Below are positions 1 to 9,091 of a stretch of DNA of 64,000 nt, one piece after another. The DNA is from Acetivibrio thermocellus ATCC 27405 (GTDB lineage: Bacteria; Bacillota; Clostridia; Acetivibrionales; Acetivibrionaceae). The notes below the pieces were generated by a model. It searched no databases. It saw only the letters and a list, made by a program, of their open reading frames with translations, and was not told the origin of the DNA. The DNA lies in assembly GCF_000015865.1 (NCBI RefSeq), contig NC_009012.1, positions 3,341,081-3,405,080 on the forward strand. The letters are read 5' to 3'. Position 1 is the stretch's first letter. Each line of letters starts with the position of its first letter. The translations under genes were made by a program, and so were the position numbers.

Positions 1-1713
1 GTATGCAATTTGGATGAAGTAATAAGTTCCATACAGGCATCTTCCCAGACTCAGGATAGAAAAATTGATTCACTTGAGAAATTCTGCAGTGAAAGTGAGA
101 AGTTTATATCGGAAGTAATACGTATCGATGAAGAAGTTGCTGAGCTTATCAATAAACGGAAAGAAAATTTTTACAAAGAATATTATTATTTAAAACCGGA
201 AAGCGAGAAAAGCGGCTGGGAAAAAATCAAGGACGGCTTAAAGTCGGTTGCGGAGTGGTGTAAAGAGAATTGGAAATCCATTGCCAAGATAGTGGCTGCC
301 GCAGTAGTTATTACCGGGTTAGGGATAGCGGCGGCATTGACAGGAGGGGTATTGGGAGTCATACTGGCAGGAGCATTCTGGGGAGCATTGGCCGGAGGAT
401 TGATAGGAGGAGCGGTTGGAGGAATAGCCGCGGCGATAAATGGAGGATCGTTTCTGGAAGGATTTGCGGACGGGGCATTAAGCGGAGCGATTTCCGGAGC
501 GGTAACGGGAGCCGCATGTGCCGGGCTGGGTGCTTTGGGAGCAGCGGCAGGAAAAGGAATCCAATGTATGAGCACAGTGGGAAAAGCGATAAATGTTACA
601 TCAAAGGTTACGGCAGCACTCTCGTTTGGTATGGATGGATTTGACATGCTGGCAATGGGAGTATCATTGTTTGATCCATCCAACGCATTGGTTGAATTTA
701 ACCGGAAGCTGCATTCCAATGCACTTTATAACGGATTCCAGATTGCTGTAAACGCGCTGGCTGTTTTCAGTGCCGGGGCGGCATCGACAATGAAGTGCTT
801 TGTTGCAGGTACAATGATATTGACAGCGGCAGGTTTGGTTGCGATAGAGAATATCAAGGCAGGAGACAAGGTAATTGCGACGAATCCGGAGACTTTTGAA
901 GTAGCGGAAAAGACGGTGCTTGAGACATATGTGAGAGAGACAACGGAGCTTTTGCATTTGACAATCAATGGAGAGGTAATCAAGACAACCTTTGAGCATC
1001 CGTTTTATGTAAAAGATGTGGGTTTTGTTGAAGCGGGAAAACTGCAAGTAGGAGATAAGTTGGTTGATTCAAAAGGCAATGTTTTGGTGGTGGAAGAGAA
1101 AAAGCTTGAGATAACAGATGAACCTGTTAAGGTTTATAACTTCAAAGTGGATGATTTTCATACTTATCATGTTGGGAAAAAAGGGATATTGGTACATAAT
1201 GCAGACTATAACCCCAAAATGGGATTTGATGATTTGGACCTTGAGAAAGCTACGAACAAACAAAAAGGCAATTATGGAGAGTATCTGGCAGATGATAATC
1301 TTATTAATAATCCAAAATTGAAAGAAGCAGGGTATGATTTGGAGCGGATAGGAGGTAAGGTTCCGACCTCACCGGATGATAAAATTACAAAAGGGATAGA
1401 TGGGATATATATAAATAAGAATCCTGACTCAAATGTTAAATATGTAATTGATGAGGCGAAATTTGGAAAAGCGGGACTTAGTACAAAGACAAGAGATGGA
1501 AAACAAATGTCGGATTCTTGGCTGATAGGTGATAAAACAGGTAATGATAGAATTTTAGAAGCAGTGAATAATGATAAACAATTAGCAGCTGGTATACTCG
1601 ATGCATTACAAAACAACCAAGTAGAAAGAGTGTTGTCAAAAGTGGATGCAAACGGAAATGTAACGACATATAGACTGGATAGTGATGGTAATATAATTGG
1701 AGTTTGGCCATAA
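1..1713 (+). CDS. Hint-scaffold polymorphic toxin with PoNe-type DNase tip (5' end outside window)
   Basis: The frame is open from base 1; comparison with the full copies shows about 45 N-terminal residues are missing. Domain order is a helical N-terminal region, a long Gly/Ala-rich hydrophobic stretch, a Hint (bacterial intein-like) domain starting at MKCFVAGT and ending VHN, then the tip. The tip has GNYGEY, GIDGIY and VIDEAKFG, a D...E-x-K pattern of PD-(D/E)XK nucleases. The PoNi-family gene 22 bp downstream supports a PoNe DNase. The Hint domain probably cleaves off the tip. A secreted interbacterial toxin is inferred from family context; no secretion genes are in the window. The frame matches 30310-32157 until the last 60 residues, where the two diverge. 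Confidence 0.85.
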   Translation, partial: VCNLDEVISSIQASSQTQDRKIDSLEKFCSESEKFISEVIRIDEEVAELINKRKENFYKEYYYLKPESEKSGWEKIKDGLKSVAEWCKENWKSIAKIVAAAVVITGLGIAAALTGGVLGVILAGAFWGALAGGLIGGAVGGIAAAINGGSFLEGFADGALSGAISGAVTGAACAGLGALGAAAGKGIQCMSTVGKAINVTSKVTAALSFGMDGFDMLAMGVSLFDPSNALVEFNRKLHSNALYNGFQIAVNALAVFSAGAASTMKCFVAGTMILTAAGLVAIENIKAGDKVIATNPETFEVAEKTVLETYVRETTELLHLTINGEVIKTTFEHPFYVKDVGFVEAGKLQVGDKLVDSKGNVLVVEEKKLEITDEPVKVYNFKVDDFHTYHVGKKGILVHNADYNPKMGFDDLDLEKATNKQKGNYGEYLADDNLINNPKLKEAGYDLERIGGKVPTSPDDKITKGIDGIYINKNPDSNVKYVIDEAKFGKAGLSTKTRDGKQMSDSWLIGDKTGNDRILEAVNNDKQLAAGILDALQNNQVERVLSKVDANGNVTTYRLDSDGNIIGVWP

Positions 1714-1735
1714 ATAATTGAAAGGAGGTAATGAT

Positions 1736-2974
1736 ATGAGAGATCCATTATGTGATAAAAAAGATTTGATAGAAACGATAGAATTTAACCAAAAGGCTAT
1801 TTTAAAAATGAAAGAAAAAATTATTAATCTGAAGGCCGACATAGAGAATGGTATACAAAGATATCCAAGAGATAATCAAAGTATAATTTATGGTACATTT
1901 AAATTAATGTTTATGTATGGAATGAGTACACTGAGAGCAAAATATTCTTTGGGAAATGAGCCGGATGCAATGATAAATGATTATTTAGATAATATAACGT
2001 ATTTAGAGAATATGGGAGAAGAAGAAATAGGATATATTTTTCTTTTATGGATGGTGGGACTGGGTATCCTTTTGGAAGTGGATAAAGAAGAATTGAAGAA
2101 GTTGGCGAAAGTTATAGAGAGACGAAAAACAGAAGATGCACTTATAGATTTTCTTTTGAAATCCTGTGATATAGGTTGGAACCACAGTACAACGAAATAT
2201 GAAAAAAAGAACCCGTATGAAAAGACAGCAGAGATTATAAAAATAGCATTGCACGACAAAGACAAGGAAGCGGCATCTAAAAGGCTTGAAAAATATATGG
2301 AAAAAGAATGGTTCAAGGGGCACTATGACTTTGAATGGAGGAATGCGCACAAGAGGCCGGGGTATTATGGTTTTTGGAGTTTTGATACAGCGGCACTGGC
2401 CAAGATACTGGGACTGGATGACAGTGCACTGAAAAACAACAACCATTATCCTTATGATTTGGCACACTATAAGAAGGGAATGACCTTTGATTTGAGTTGG
2501 TATAGTGTACCAAAGGAAGAGGAAGATAAGGAAGAAGAAACGGTGGTATATGGTATACCGGGTAATCCTGAGTTGGAGAGGATAATACCTGGGAAGTTTC
2601 ACAGTTTTGTAAATGAGATAATAAATGATTATAAAACACTGCCGGACGAAGAATTTTGGAAGAAATACAATTTGAAAGAAATCTGGTTTGATGTGGAGGA
2701 GTATAAGGAGGATAATAAAGATAAGAATTTGCTAGGAACGATTATAGTATTCATGCTTGTGGACAAAGATTATATTTTGCAGTTGGATTATAAAGAAGAG
2801 TTAATAGACTATATAGAGAATATACATAATTACTGGGCCAAGAAAGAAGTTAAGCTTATAAGCTTTGAATTAGACAATGACCAGCAGTACTATGCATATG
2901 TGCCGAAGGATGCGGAGGTTGGTTCGTTGTATGAGGTAAAACTGACAGAAGTGGAGAAAATAGAGGAGGTTTAG
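1736..2974 (+). CDS. PoNi-type immunity protein (DUF1910/DUF1911) with C-terminal extension
   Basis: Starts at the ATG (MRDPLC) preceded by the Shine-Dalgarno AAAGGAGGT; a more upstream TTG lies before this site and is unlikely. The N-terminal half has the DUF1910 pattern (RYPRDNQSIIY, AKYSLG, GLGILLE). The middle has the DUF1911 pattern (YYGFWSFDTAALAKILGLDDSALK, YPYDLAHY). Known PoNi proteins bind and neutralise PoNe DNases in the cytoplasm. The last about 130 residues are an extra acidic domain not needed for the PoNi assignment; I do not recognise it. It lies directly behind the toxin gene, as expected for a toxin-immunity pair. Residues 1-140 differ strongly from the copy at 32181 while the rest is nearly identical. 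Confidence 0.88.
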   Translation: MRDPLCDKKDLIETIEFNQKAILKMKEKIINLKADIENGIQRYPRDNQSIIYGTFKLMFMYGMSTLRAKYSLGNEPDAMINDYLDNITYLENMGEEEIGYIFLLWMVGLGILLEVDKEELKKLAKVIERRKTEDALIDFLLKSCDIGWNHSTTKYEKKNPYEKTAEIIKIALHDKDKEAASKRLEKYMEKEWFKGHYDFEWRNAHKRPGYYGFWSFDTAALAKILGLDDSALKNNNHYPYDLAHYKKGMTFDLSWYSVPKEEEDKEEETVVYGIPGNPELERIIPGKFHSFVNEIINDYKTLPDEEFWKKYNLKEIWFDVEEYKEDNKDKNLLGTIIVFMLVDKDYILQLDYKEELIDYIENIHNYWAKKEVKLISFELDNDQQYYAYVPKDAEVGSLYEVKLTEVEKIEEV

Positions 2975-3061
2975 TGTTTATTGTGTAATAGTGTGAAGAA
3001 GATGAGTTGTTTATGAAGAATCTGCTGTATAATTGGATATATATAGTTTGATTTTGGGAAT

Positions 3062-3126
3062 CTCCTTCCTGGCGAAACAAAAACTATAGGACAGTATTTG
3101 GGAAGGAGTATTTTTTGTGTTATTTT
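3062..3126 (+). terminator. Terminator after PoNi gene
   Basis: CTCCTTCC at 3062-3069 pairs with GGAAGGAG at 3111-3118, followed by TATTTTTT. The loop is long (about 41 nt), so the terminator is plausible but not ideal. Confidence 0.5.
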
Positions 3127-3176
3127 TTTTGGGGAAGATAATATTGTATTGAGAATAATAAGAAGTTTTATTAGGA

Positions 3177-3711
3177 TTGTTTATGGTTGTCAATGTTAAT
3201 ATAATCAATGTTAATATAATCAATGTTAAAAGGTATAGGAACAGAACCATAGCAGGGGAGAGTCAAAATGTACATTTGGCAGTGAAAGATAAGCTGAAAA
3301 AAAGAGGGGCGTTCATTTGAATTAATTCCTGAAGATCTTGATGTTTATAAAGAAGCATTGGATTTATGGTTGAGTCCAAATTTGGAAGAGGTTAAAAGCG
3401 TGATTGATAAAATGATATTGTATCATTCCGTATTAGTTTCGGACATTGATAACGAACCGGAATTTGGTGATTACACGTATGGATTTTATCCATATGAGAT
3501 ATTGTTTTTAATGCATATAAGGAGGAAATTAGGTTTGCCGGTACCGGATAAATTTGAAGACTTGCTGATGAACACACCGGAAGCGAAGGTGGTGATTAAT
3601 GAGCCGGAGCCATATCCGGAGTGGGATCCTTTGTTGAGAGCCATAGATGAGTTTTACCGAAAGAATTATCCAAATTACATTCCCAACAAGCATGGAAAAC
3701 TGTTTGAATAG
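3177..3711 (+). pseudogene. Frameshifted copy of the 33628 hypothetical gene
   Basis: The intact counterpart is the gene at 33628-34155. Here a run of seven A residues near 3298-3304 replaces six, shifting the frame after KDKLKK. Downstream, 117 residues stay open from 3358 to 3711 (DLWLSPNLEEVKSV to KHGKLFE). The product is not recognised. Its place between a PoNi gene and a small acidic protein suggests an immunity or accessory protein. One base separates functional from broken, so a sequencing error or a phase-variable tract cannot be excluded. Confidence 0.7.
3190..3229. repeat. 15-bp tandem repeat, 2.7 copies
   Basis: TCAATGTTAATATAA occurs at 3190-3204 and 3205-3219 with a partial third copy at 3220-3229. 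It lies at the start of the following reading frame and recurs at 33635-33674. Confidence 0.85.
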
Positions 3712-3723
3712 GAGGAAACTGTT

Positions 3724-4194
3724 ATGGCAATGGAAGATATAGTTGGGATTATATTTGAAGACATTGAGGAAGTGAAACCAATTTTAAGTGATTCGGAAGG
3801 AAATGATTTGGAAGGAAATGATTTGAGTGAGGCGATATTGGAATACGGGATATCGGAAGGGAAGTTTCTGTGTGTTGATTATGGTGGAGAAGAGGGGAGC
3901 GAGATAATAAATTATATAATGGATTATGAATTCAGTCATGGAATAGAGCTTGCAACACAGGAGGAGTTGGAAGAGCTGGACGAGATGGAGTATGATGATT
4001 TGACAGATAAGATAAAAGAAGTGAACAAGATATTGGAGAAAGCAGGGTATGGACTGTTTTGCTTTCCAACAGGAAGTGATTTTTATGCGTTGTTTATAGC
4101 GAAGTTGGAGGATAAAGAGAAGTTATTGGAGGAAAAGATAGTTGATGATGAGGAGTTGCCATTGGAAGAGAGGTATATTCAGTATTATGTGTAA
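3724..4194 (+). CDS. Acidic 156-residue protein, DUF6630-like, probable immunity
   Basis: Starts at ATG with GGAGG 6-10 nt upstream and begins 12 bp after the preceding frame, so they are co-transcribed. The protein is strongly acidic and has LCVDYGGEEGSEI followed by AGYGLFCFPTGSDFYALFI, a pattern I associate tentatively with DUF6630. No signal peptide or membrane segment is visible, so it is cytoplasmic. The duplicate at 34168-34638 differs at one residue (Ala versus Glu after DFY). Its place in a toxin-immunity array suggests a spare immunity protein. The family assignment is from memory and uncertain. Confidence 0.6.
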   Translation: MAMEDIVGIIFEDIEEVKPILSDSEGNDLEGNDLSEAILEYGISEGKFLCVDYGGEEGSEIINYIMDYEFSHGIELATQEELEELDEMEYDDLTDKIKEVNKILEKAGYGLFCFPTGSDFYALFIAKLEDKEKLLEEKIVDDEELPLEERYIQYYV

Positions 4195-4964
4195 GGGGAT
4201 AATCTGCAGTATTTAGAGTTTTGGATAAGAATATGGCTTTTATAAAAATATTGGCAGTGTAAATATTTTTGTGTAAACTAATTTTCCTTCTATGTTAGTG
4301 TTTAAATATATTTTAAGACTCGAAAGTCTGCTTTGTCAAATTTTATAGATTCAAAAGAATTTCTGATAAGAAATTCTTACAAAAGAAAAATTTGACAAAG
4401 ATGATGCGTATAAAATATTACAGGGGGGGTTCAGGAAACCAGAGTTTCCCTGAACCCCTTGATTATACTATATACGCCCTTCGAACATAATCTGTAGCTG
4501 TCCCAGTATCAAACCCCAGTTTTTGTAACGCATCGTCCATTTTGAAGTAATCTTTACTGTAGCTAAATATATGCTCTTTAAAAGTGACTGGTCGCCAGGA
4601 AATACTGTCCTTGATTTGTTTATCCTTCTATAACTGCTATTCAGGCTCTCAATAGTATTGGTCGTATACATGATTTTACGTAGTTCCTCCGAATACTTAA
4701 AAAATGGACAAATAACATCCCAATTGCTCTTCCAGCTCTTCATAGCTGCCGGGTATTTCTTCTCCCATTTCTCTGAAACCTCAAGCATCTGGTCGTACCC
4801 TGCCTTCTCATTCGGAGCCGTATATATCCGTTTCAAGTCCCTGGCAAATTCCTTTCGGCCTTTATCTGACACATACTTTAGCGTGTTTCTTATCTGGTGT
4901 GTTAATGTCAATCAAAATTTAGGCCACTTACCGGGGTAAAATTAGGCCACCATTTCATAAAAAA

Positions 4965-5723
4965 TCAGTCATTATTTGCCTGCTTGGAAAGAGCCTGCTT
5001 AAACCTGTAGCTTTCACCATTGATGTTCAGAATGTGCGCATTATGGGTCAAGCGGTCAAGCAGGGCGGCTGTCATTTGCTCATCGCCTAACACCTCCGTC
5101 CATCTTGGAAATTCTAAGTTTGTAGTTATGATCAGGCTGCCCCTCTCATATCGGGAAGAGCAGAACTGGAACAACAATTCTGCTCCGATTTTACTGAAAG
5201 GCACATAGCCTAATTCATCAAGGATCACTAAATGCGGCGCCAGCCATTGCTTTTCAAGCTTATTAAGACGATATTCCTGCTGTGCTGCAAGCAATTCATT
5301 TATCAAACCAGCTGCCGTATAGAATTTGACCTTCATACCCTGCCGACAAGCCTCGTAACCGAGCGCAGTTGCAATATGGGTTTTCCCTACTCCGGAGTTG
5401 CCTATCAAAATGACATTTTCTCTTCTTCGGATATATTCTCCCTGCATGAGTTTCAATACCCGCGGTTTGTTCAAAGAAGGTATGGCAAGGAAGTCAAAGC
5501 TTTCAATCGTTTTGATAACAGGAAAGCCTGCTTGCCGGATCCCTCTCTGGATCCGGTTATTCTCCCGCTGATGTACTTCCTGTTCCAGCACACACAGCAG
5601 GTATTCTTCATAATCCAGATTATTGTCTGCGGCTTCTCTTGCCAGGGATTCATAGGTTTTTGCCACCTGTGGCATCTTTAGCTTCTTCATGTAAGTTTCG
5701 ATAAGCATTTTATTGACCGGCAT
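4965..5723 (-). CDS. istB: IS21 transposition helper ATPase IstB
   Basis: A 252-residue DnaA/DnaC-like AAA+ ATPase. The Walker A motif GNSGVGKT is at about residues 108-115 and Walker B (LVILDELGY) near 169. In IS21 systems IstB oligomers bind DNA with ATP and stimulate the IstA transposase. The start ATG overlaps the last base of the istA stop codon (TAATG), with GGAGGTGG just upstream, which implies translational coupling. The frame is complete and looks functional, so the element may still be mobile. Confidence 0.95.
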   Translation of the reverse strand: MPVNKMLIETYMKKLKMPQVAKTYESLAREAADNNLDYEEYLLCVLEQEVHQRENNRIQRGIRQAGFPVIKTIESFDFLAIPSLNKPRVLKLMQGEYIRRRENVILIGNSGVGKTHIATALGYEACRQGMKVKFYTAAGLINELLAAQQEYRLNKLEKQWLAPHLVILDELGYVPFSKIGAELLFQFCSSRYERGSLIITTNLEFPRWTEVLGDEQMTAALLDRLTHNAHILNINGESYRFKQALSKQANND

Positions 5724-7207
5724 TATTGTCCACCTCCTGACATGAGAGCGCTGTATTTGCTGAGATCAGGAGGTATTACAACAACCTCGGGGATGCCCTG
5801 AAGCTTGTCTTTGCTGACAGGAGCCGTCTTAGGACTGCCTGAGACCAGTAGCTGTCCTAATATGTTAAATACACCGTCATAACTGTATACATTGTATGCC
5901 ATAGCTATTTCAATAGCTTCTGTCACCAGTGCCGTAGGGTAATCCCTGTGCAGCATGAGTATTTTTACGAATTCCCTGTTGCCTCTCGGACTTCTGGCAT
6001 TTAAGCTTCGACGATACTGCTCATAAACGGGTGCCAGCATCTGAGGTTTATATACTTTTGTGTTGCCCAGGGCGCGTGATTTTTGCAGCAGCAATTCCAG
6101 ATAGTGATCAAGCTTTATCTGCTCCTGGTAGCGTCCGTATATCCTTGGATGGCTTGCTATCATTGTTCCTTTGTTTAGTATTTTTACTTCATCCGCAGTA
6201 GCTTTAACAGTGACTTTCTCTCCCACATATATCGTGGGAACAGAGTATCGGTTAGTTTCAAACTGTACCATAGAATAGCGGTTGACCTTTGCCTCTTTAT
6301 ACCTCGCACCATCAAACCTTACCGCCGGTAATGGCCTCAAAGCTGCCCTTTCCGCTTCCCATTTCGGATTGCTTTCCAAAAGCTTTATGCATTCGTTGTG
6401 CAGATATTCATTCAACTCCTCAAATGAATCAACCTCGGGGTAGGGAACGAAGAACCTTCGCACAGCCTCTTTGCCCGCATTCTCTACACCACCTTTATCG
6501 CTCCCTTTTGCCGGCCGGCAGAATGAAGATTCATAAAGGTAATGGGTTCGTAAAGCGATAAACTGCTCCTGCTCTTCTCTGTTGCTGCCTTCGAGTATCT
6601 TCTTCACTGCCGTTTTCAGATTGTCGTATGCTATCTTGTATGGTACACCGTTCATGAACTCAAAGCATTTGATATGGCCATCAAAGAACGCCTCCTGTTT
6701 CTCAAAAGGGTATGCTCTTACGTAGAATCCGCCTGATCCTCTCAACTTCATTACAAACAAATGTGCCTTGGTTTCTTTGCCTTTTAGATAAAAATATGCT
6801 TCTGTCCAATCTACTTCTGCATATGCTCCCAACTCGAACTCCAGTGGCAGGAAAGCTTCCCTTTGTTTTCGGTATTCCTTTCTCAGGTAATCCATTACAG
6901 TGTTGTAGCCGCCTGAAAAGCCTTCTTTTTTAAGTGTCTCAAATATTTTTGTCCCTGTATGGCGTTGTTTGCGGTGTCTGGTTTTATCATCTTCTATTAT
7001 CTGTTTGATCATTGGTATGTACGGCCCTAATACCGGATGCGTTCTTTCCTTTGTCAACTTGTACTTAGGTGGTTTTGGTTCCTCCAGCGAAATATATTTT
7101 GAGATTGTATCCCTATGTATCCCAGTCCTCCTGTTAATTTCCCTGATACTTAAGCCTTCCATGAAGTACATTTTTCTGATATCCTCTAATTGAGCCATCT
7201 TAATCAT
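5723..7207 (-). CDS. istA: IS21 transposase IstA
   Basis: I chose ATG 7207 (MIKMAQLEDIRKMYF) because GGAGG lies 7 nt upstream; the frame extends further to 7249 without a better site. Residues 1-60 form a helix-turn-helix (GLSIREINRRTGIHRDTISKYI). The central integrase core shows AEVDWTEA and KIAYDNLKTAV for the two catalytic Asp residues, with the Glu in the following GKEAVRRFF region. A C-terminal beta-barrel-like region follows. The length of 494 residues is normal for IstA. It acts with IstB, encoded directly downstream. Confidence 0.94.
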   Translation of the reverse strand: MIKMAQLEDIRKMYFMEGLSIREINRRTGIHRDTISKYISLEEPKPPKYKLTKERTHPVLGPYIPMIKQIIEDDKTRHRKQRHTGTKIFETLKKEGFSGGYNTVMDYLRKEYRKQREAFLPLEFELGAYAEVDWTEAYFYLKGKETKAHLFVMKLRGSGGFYVRAYPFEKQEAFFDGHIKCFEFMNGVPYKIAYDNLKTAVKKILEGSNREEQEQFIALRTHYLYESSFCRPAKGSDKGGVENAGKEAVRRFFVPYPEVDSFEELNEYLHNECIKLLESNPKWEAERAALRPLPAVRFDGARYKEAKVNRYSMVQFETNRYSVPTIYVGEKVTVKATADEVKILNKGTMIASHPRIYGRYQEQIKLDHYLELLLQKSRALGNTKVYKPQMLAPVYEQYRRSLNARSPRGNREFVKILMLHRDYPTALVTEAIEIAMAYNVYSYDGVFNILGQLLVSGSPKTAPVSKDKLQGIPEVVVIPPDLSKYSALMSGGGQ

Positions 7208-8187
7208 ATCCTTTCCTCCTGTACGATAGTGTCTGTTCAACAAAATCATACAGGAAATTTGATTAAGGTGGCCTATTTTTTTGCCGGTATATGGTACATT
7301 TTTAGAGTAGCATTAACACTGGTGTACTATACACCTCTGATATTCAGTATTCGGAAAAGCCGCATTGATTGCATCCTTTATCCCTGAAAGTGCATCAGCA
7401 CAGAGAATCAGGATGTCTTTAACTCCTCTGTTTTTAAGGTCTTTTAAGACACTCAGCCAGAATTTTGAGCTCTCATTTTCTCCTACATAAATACCGATAA
7501 CATCTTTCTGCCCTTCTATATCAATTGCCAGCACAATATATACGGCCTTCTTCGAAACAATGCCGTCATTTTTTACTGAAAAATGAATTGCGTCAATAAA
7601 TACTATCGGATAAACCTCTCCCAGAGGCCTTTTCTGCCACTCTTCTATCTGAGGTAGTATTTTATCAGTGATCTTACTTACCATCTCGGCAGATACTTCA
7701 AATCCGTAGATTTCCTGTATCTGCTCATTGATTTCTCTGGTAGACATCCCCCGCGCATACATTGCTATTATTTTATTTTCAATTTCTGAAATGTCCCTTT
7801 TATACTTGGGAACAATTTTCGGCTCGAATTCTGCATTCCGGTCCCGCGGGATATCTATTTCTACTTGCCCTACACTTGACTTTAATGTTTTTGATGTGTA
7901 CCCGTTACGGTAATTTGATTTCGCTTCTTCAGTTGATTCGTACTTTTCATATCCGAGATGTTCATCCAGCTCTGCTTCCAACATATTTTGTATCGTATCT
8001 CCGAGCAGATCCTTCAATGCTTCCTGCAAATTCTTTGCTCAAGTGATGTTGTACTCAGAAATGAGATTTCTGATAAGCTCTTTCTTTTCTGGTGTTATTA
8101 TTCTTTTTCTTGCCATAAAAAACTCCTCCTATACTTTAGTATTCTATCATAGAAGGAGTCAATTAGTTTACATAAATATTTTACAGT

Positions 8188-8447
8188 CTCTTAGCTTGTA
8201 AAGAATTATAATATAATATATATGTACAAAGTCGCTTAATTTTTGCAAAAGATCTTTGTATAATCATAAAGTATTTAGATATTGCCTGCACAATTTCAGC
8301 TATAGATTCAAACAAGTTGTTATGCGTTACATTCATTCGGATGTCTTTCAAAAGGTGATCGATTGAATTCAACTCGGAGCTATAAGGAGGCAAATACTTA
8401 AGGGTAATGTTCTTTATTGAATCCAATGGGAGTATAAATAATTTCAT
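8188..8447 (-). pseudogene. IS630-family transposase C-terminal remnant
   Basis: The encoded LKYLPPYSSELNSIDHLLKD is the conserved C-terminal catalytic region of IS630/Tc1 transposases (usually LPPYSPELNPIE). The remainder runs to residues about ISKYF and then degrades. There is no N-terminal DDE part and no start with a ribosome site, so it is a decayed fragment. An identical copy is at 36206-36465, and shorter scars of the same sequence lie at 13002, 18565 and 29915. The stretch 8448-8601 after it is AT-rich with nothing else recognisable. Confidence 0.8.
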
Positions 8448-8601
8448 GTATTAAAAATTTTTCAGTTCTTCCTGGCAAGAAATTTTAAGTTTTCAAAGTT
8501 TACAGAATGTAAATCCTAAATCACTTCAATATTATATATTATTGCCGGTTTTGCTAAGTTTTACACATAAATTTGATTTAATTCGTCTATAATTATTTAT
8601 A

Positions 8602-8949
8602 ATGGAGTGTTTTGCCCTTTTTCGCTCAATTATCAACGAATTGGTTGACGAAAACCGGTGCAAGGTATATGATAACGGCAGGGAAATAGATTTCAAATAT
8701 TACAGTGATAACAATACATTAACTTTTACCCTCGGAAAGGGTTGGCACAACGTTGGAATTGTCCTTGTGGATATGGCGGGAAATGTAAACAATATTCAGG
8801 AGATAAGGAATATACATGTTGGATTTTTCTGGCTGTGGGTTATTGCAGCGGTGTCTGCAGTATTAATTGCGGCAATAGTTGCTGCTGTGATTCATAATAT
8901 AAGAAAAAGGAGAAAAGAAGAGGAGGAAAACGAGCTGGCGGCGGCTTGA
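8602..8949 (+). CDS. C-terminal fragment of a membrane-anchored Ig-like surface protein
   Basis: The 115-residue frame ends in one strong transmembrane helix (FFWLWVIAAVSAVLIAAIVAAVI) followed by a basic-acidic tail (RKRRKEEEE). The first 75 residues contain VLVDMAGNVNN, typical of the last strand of bacterial Ig-like repeats, which suggests an exported domain ending in a membrane anchor. There is no signal peptide and no Shine-Dalgarno site before the ATG. I therefore read it as the 3' end of a larger gene that lost its 5' part next to the IS630 remnant. A copy is at 36620-36967; further degraded tails precede other scaffolds. Confidence 0.55.
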   Translation: MECFALFRSIINELVDENRCKVYDNGREIDFKYYSDNNTLTFTLGKGWHNVGIVLVDMAGNVNNIQEIRNIHVGFFWLWVIAAVSAVLIAAIVAAVIHNIRKRRKEEEENELAAA

Positions 8950-8996
8950 TTTGTAAAATAGGTACGTTCTACTTGCTTTTTCAGAATAGAAATAAT

Positions 8997-9041
8997 ATAA
9001 TAATGCCAGGAAAAGGCAGAAAAGTTTCCTGGCATTATTAT
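8997..9041. terminator. 45-nt perfect inverted repeat upstream of toxin scaffold
   Basis: ATAATAATGCCAGGAAA at 8997-9013 is perfectly complementary to 9025-9041, with an 11-nt loop. It ends about 50 bp before the scaffold start. It could end transcription of the preceding gene; there is no long T run, so an mRNA-leader or DNA role is also possible. Confidence 0.6.
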
Positions 9042-9091
9042 AATGCAACCACGGATTGCAAGCATTGGGATGATAATTTTGAGGTGATAAA

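Larger units (their letters stand above)
4900..7318 (-). mobile_element. IS21-family element (istA-istB)
   Basis: The 2419-bp element begins TGTTAATG and ends CATTAACA, and is flanked by the 6-bp direct repeat CTGGTG at 4894-4899 and 7319-7324. Removing it and one repeat restores the IS256 sequence seen near 35340. Internal copies of a sequence like GGTGGCCTA near both ends are typical of the multiple IstA sites of IS21 elements. Confidence 0.95.
4468..8116 (-). pseudogene. IS256-family (mutator-type DDE) transposase, disrupted
   Basis: The frame begins at ATG 8116 (MARKRIITPEKK) with an AGGAGGAG Shine-Dalgarno site. It meets an in-frame TGA at 8041-8039, continues as QEALKDLLGDTIQ, and is then cut by the IS21 element between 7319 and 4899. 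The remaining C-terminal part (IRNTLKYVSDKGRKEF to FEGRI) is read at 4911-4468. Mutator-type landmarks are IDIPRDRN, VFIDAIHFSVKN, CADALSGIKDAI and TTNTIESLNSSYRR. The TGA is shared with the copy at 34911, so it predates the duplication; the IS21 insertion came later or was lost from the other copy. Confidence 0.9.
4256..8187 (-). mobile_element. IS256-family element interrupted by IS21
   Basis: The ends are imperfect inverted repeats: AGTGTAAATATTTTTGTGTA on the left, and the complement of TAGTTTACATAAATATTTTA on the right. Without the IS21 insert it is about 1.5 kb, equal to the copy at 34700-36205. A terminator-like hairpin (GGGGTTCAGG... / ...CCTGAACCCC) lies just inside the left end, downstream of the transposase gene. 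Confidence 0.8.

Noticed and set aside
186..719. Long minus-strand frames rich in Ala and Pro opposite every scaffold copy (for example 186-719, 13717-14250, 30630-31163)
   Set aside because: They are antisense shadows of the Gly/Ala-rich scaffold region; no ribosome site, and composition mirrors the plus-strand repeats.
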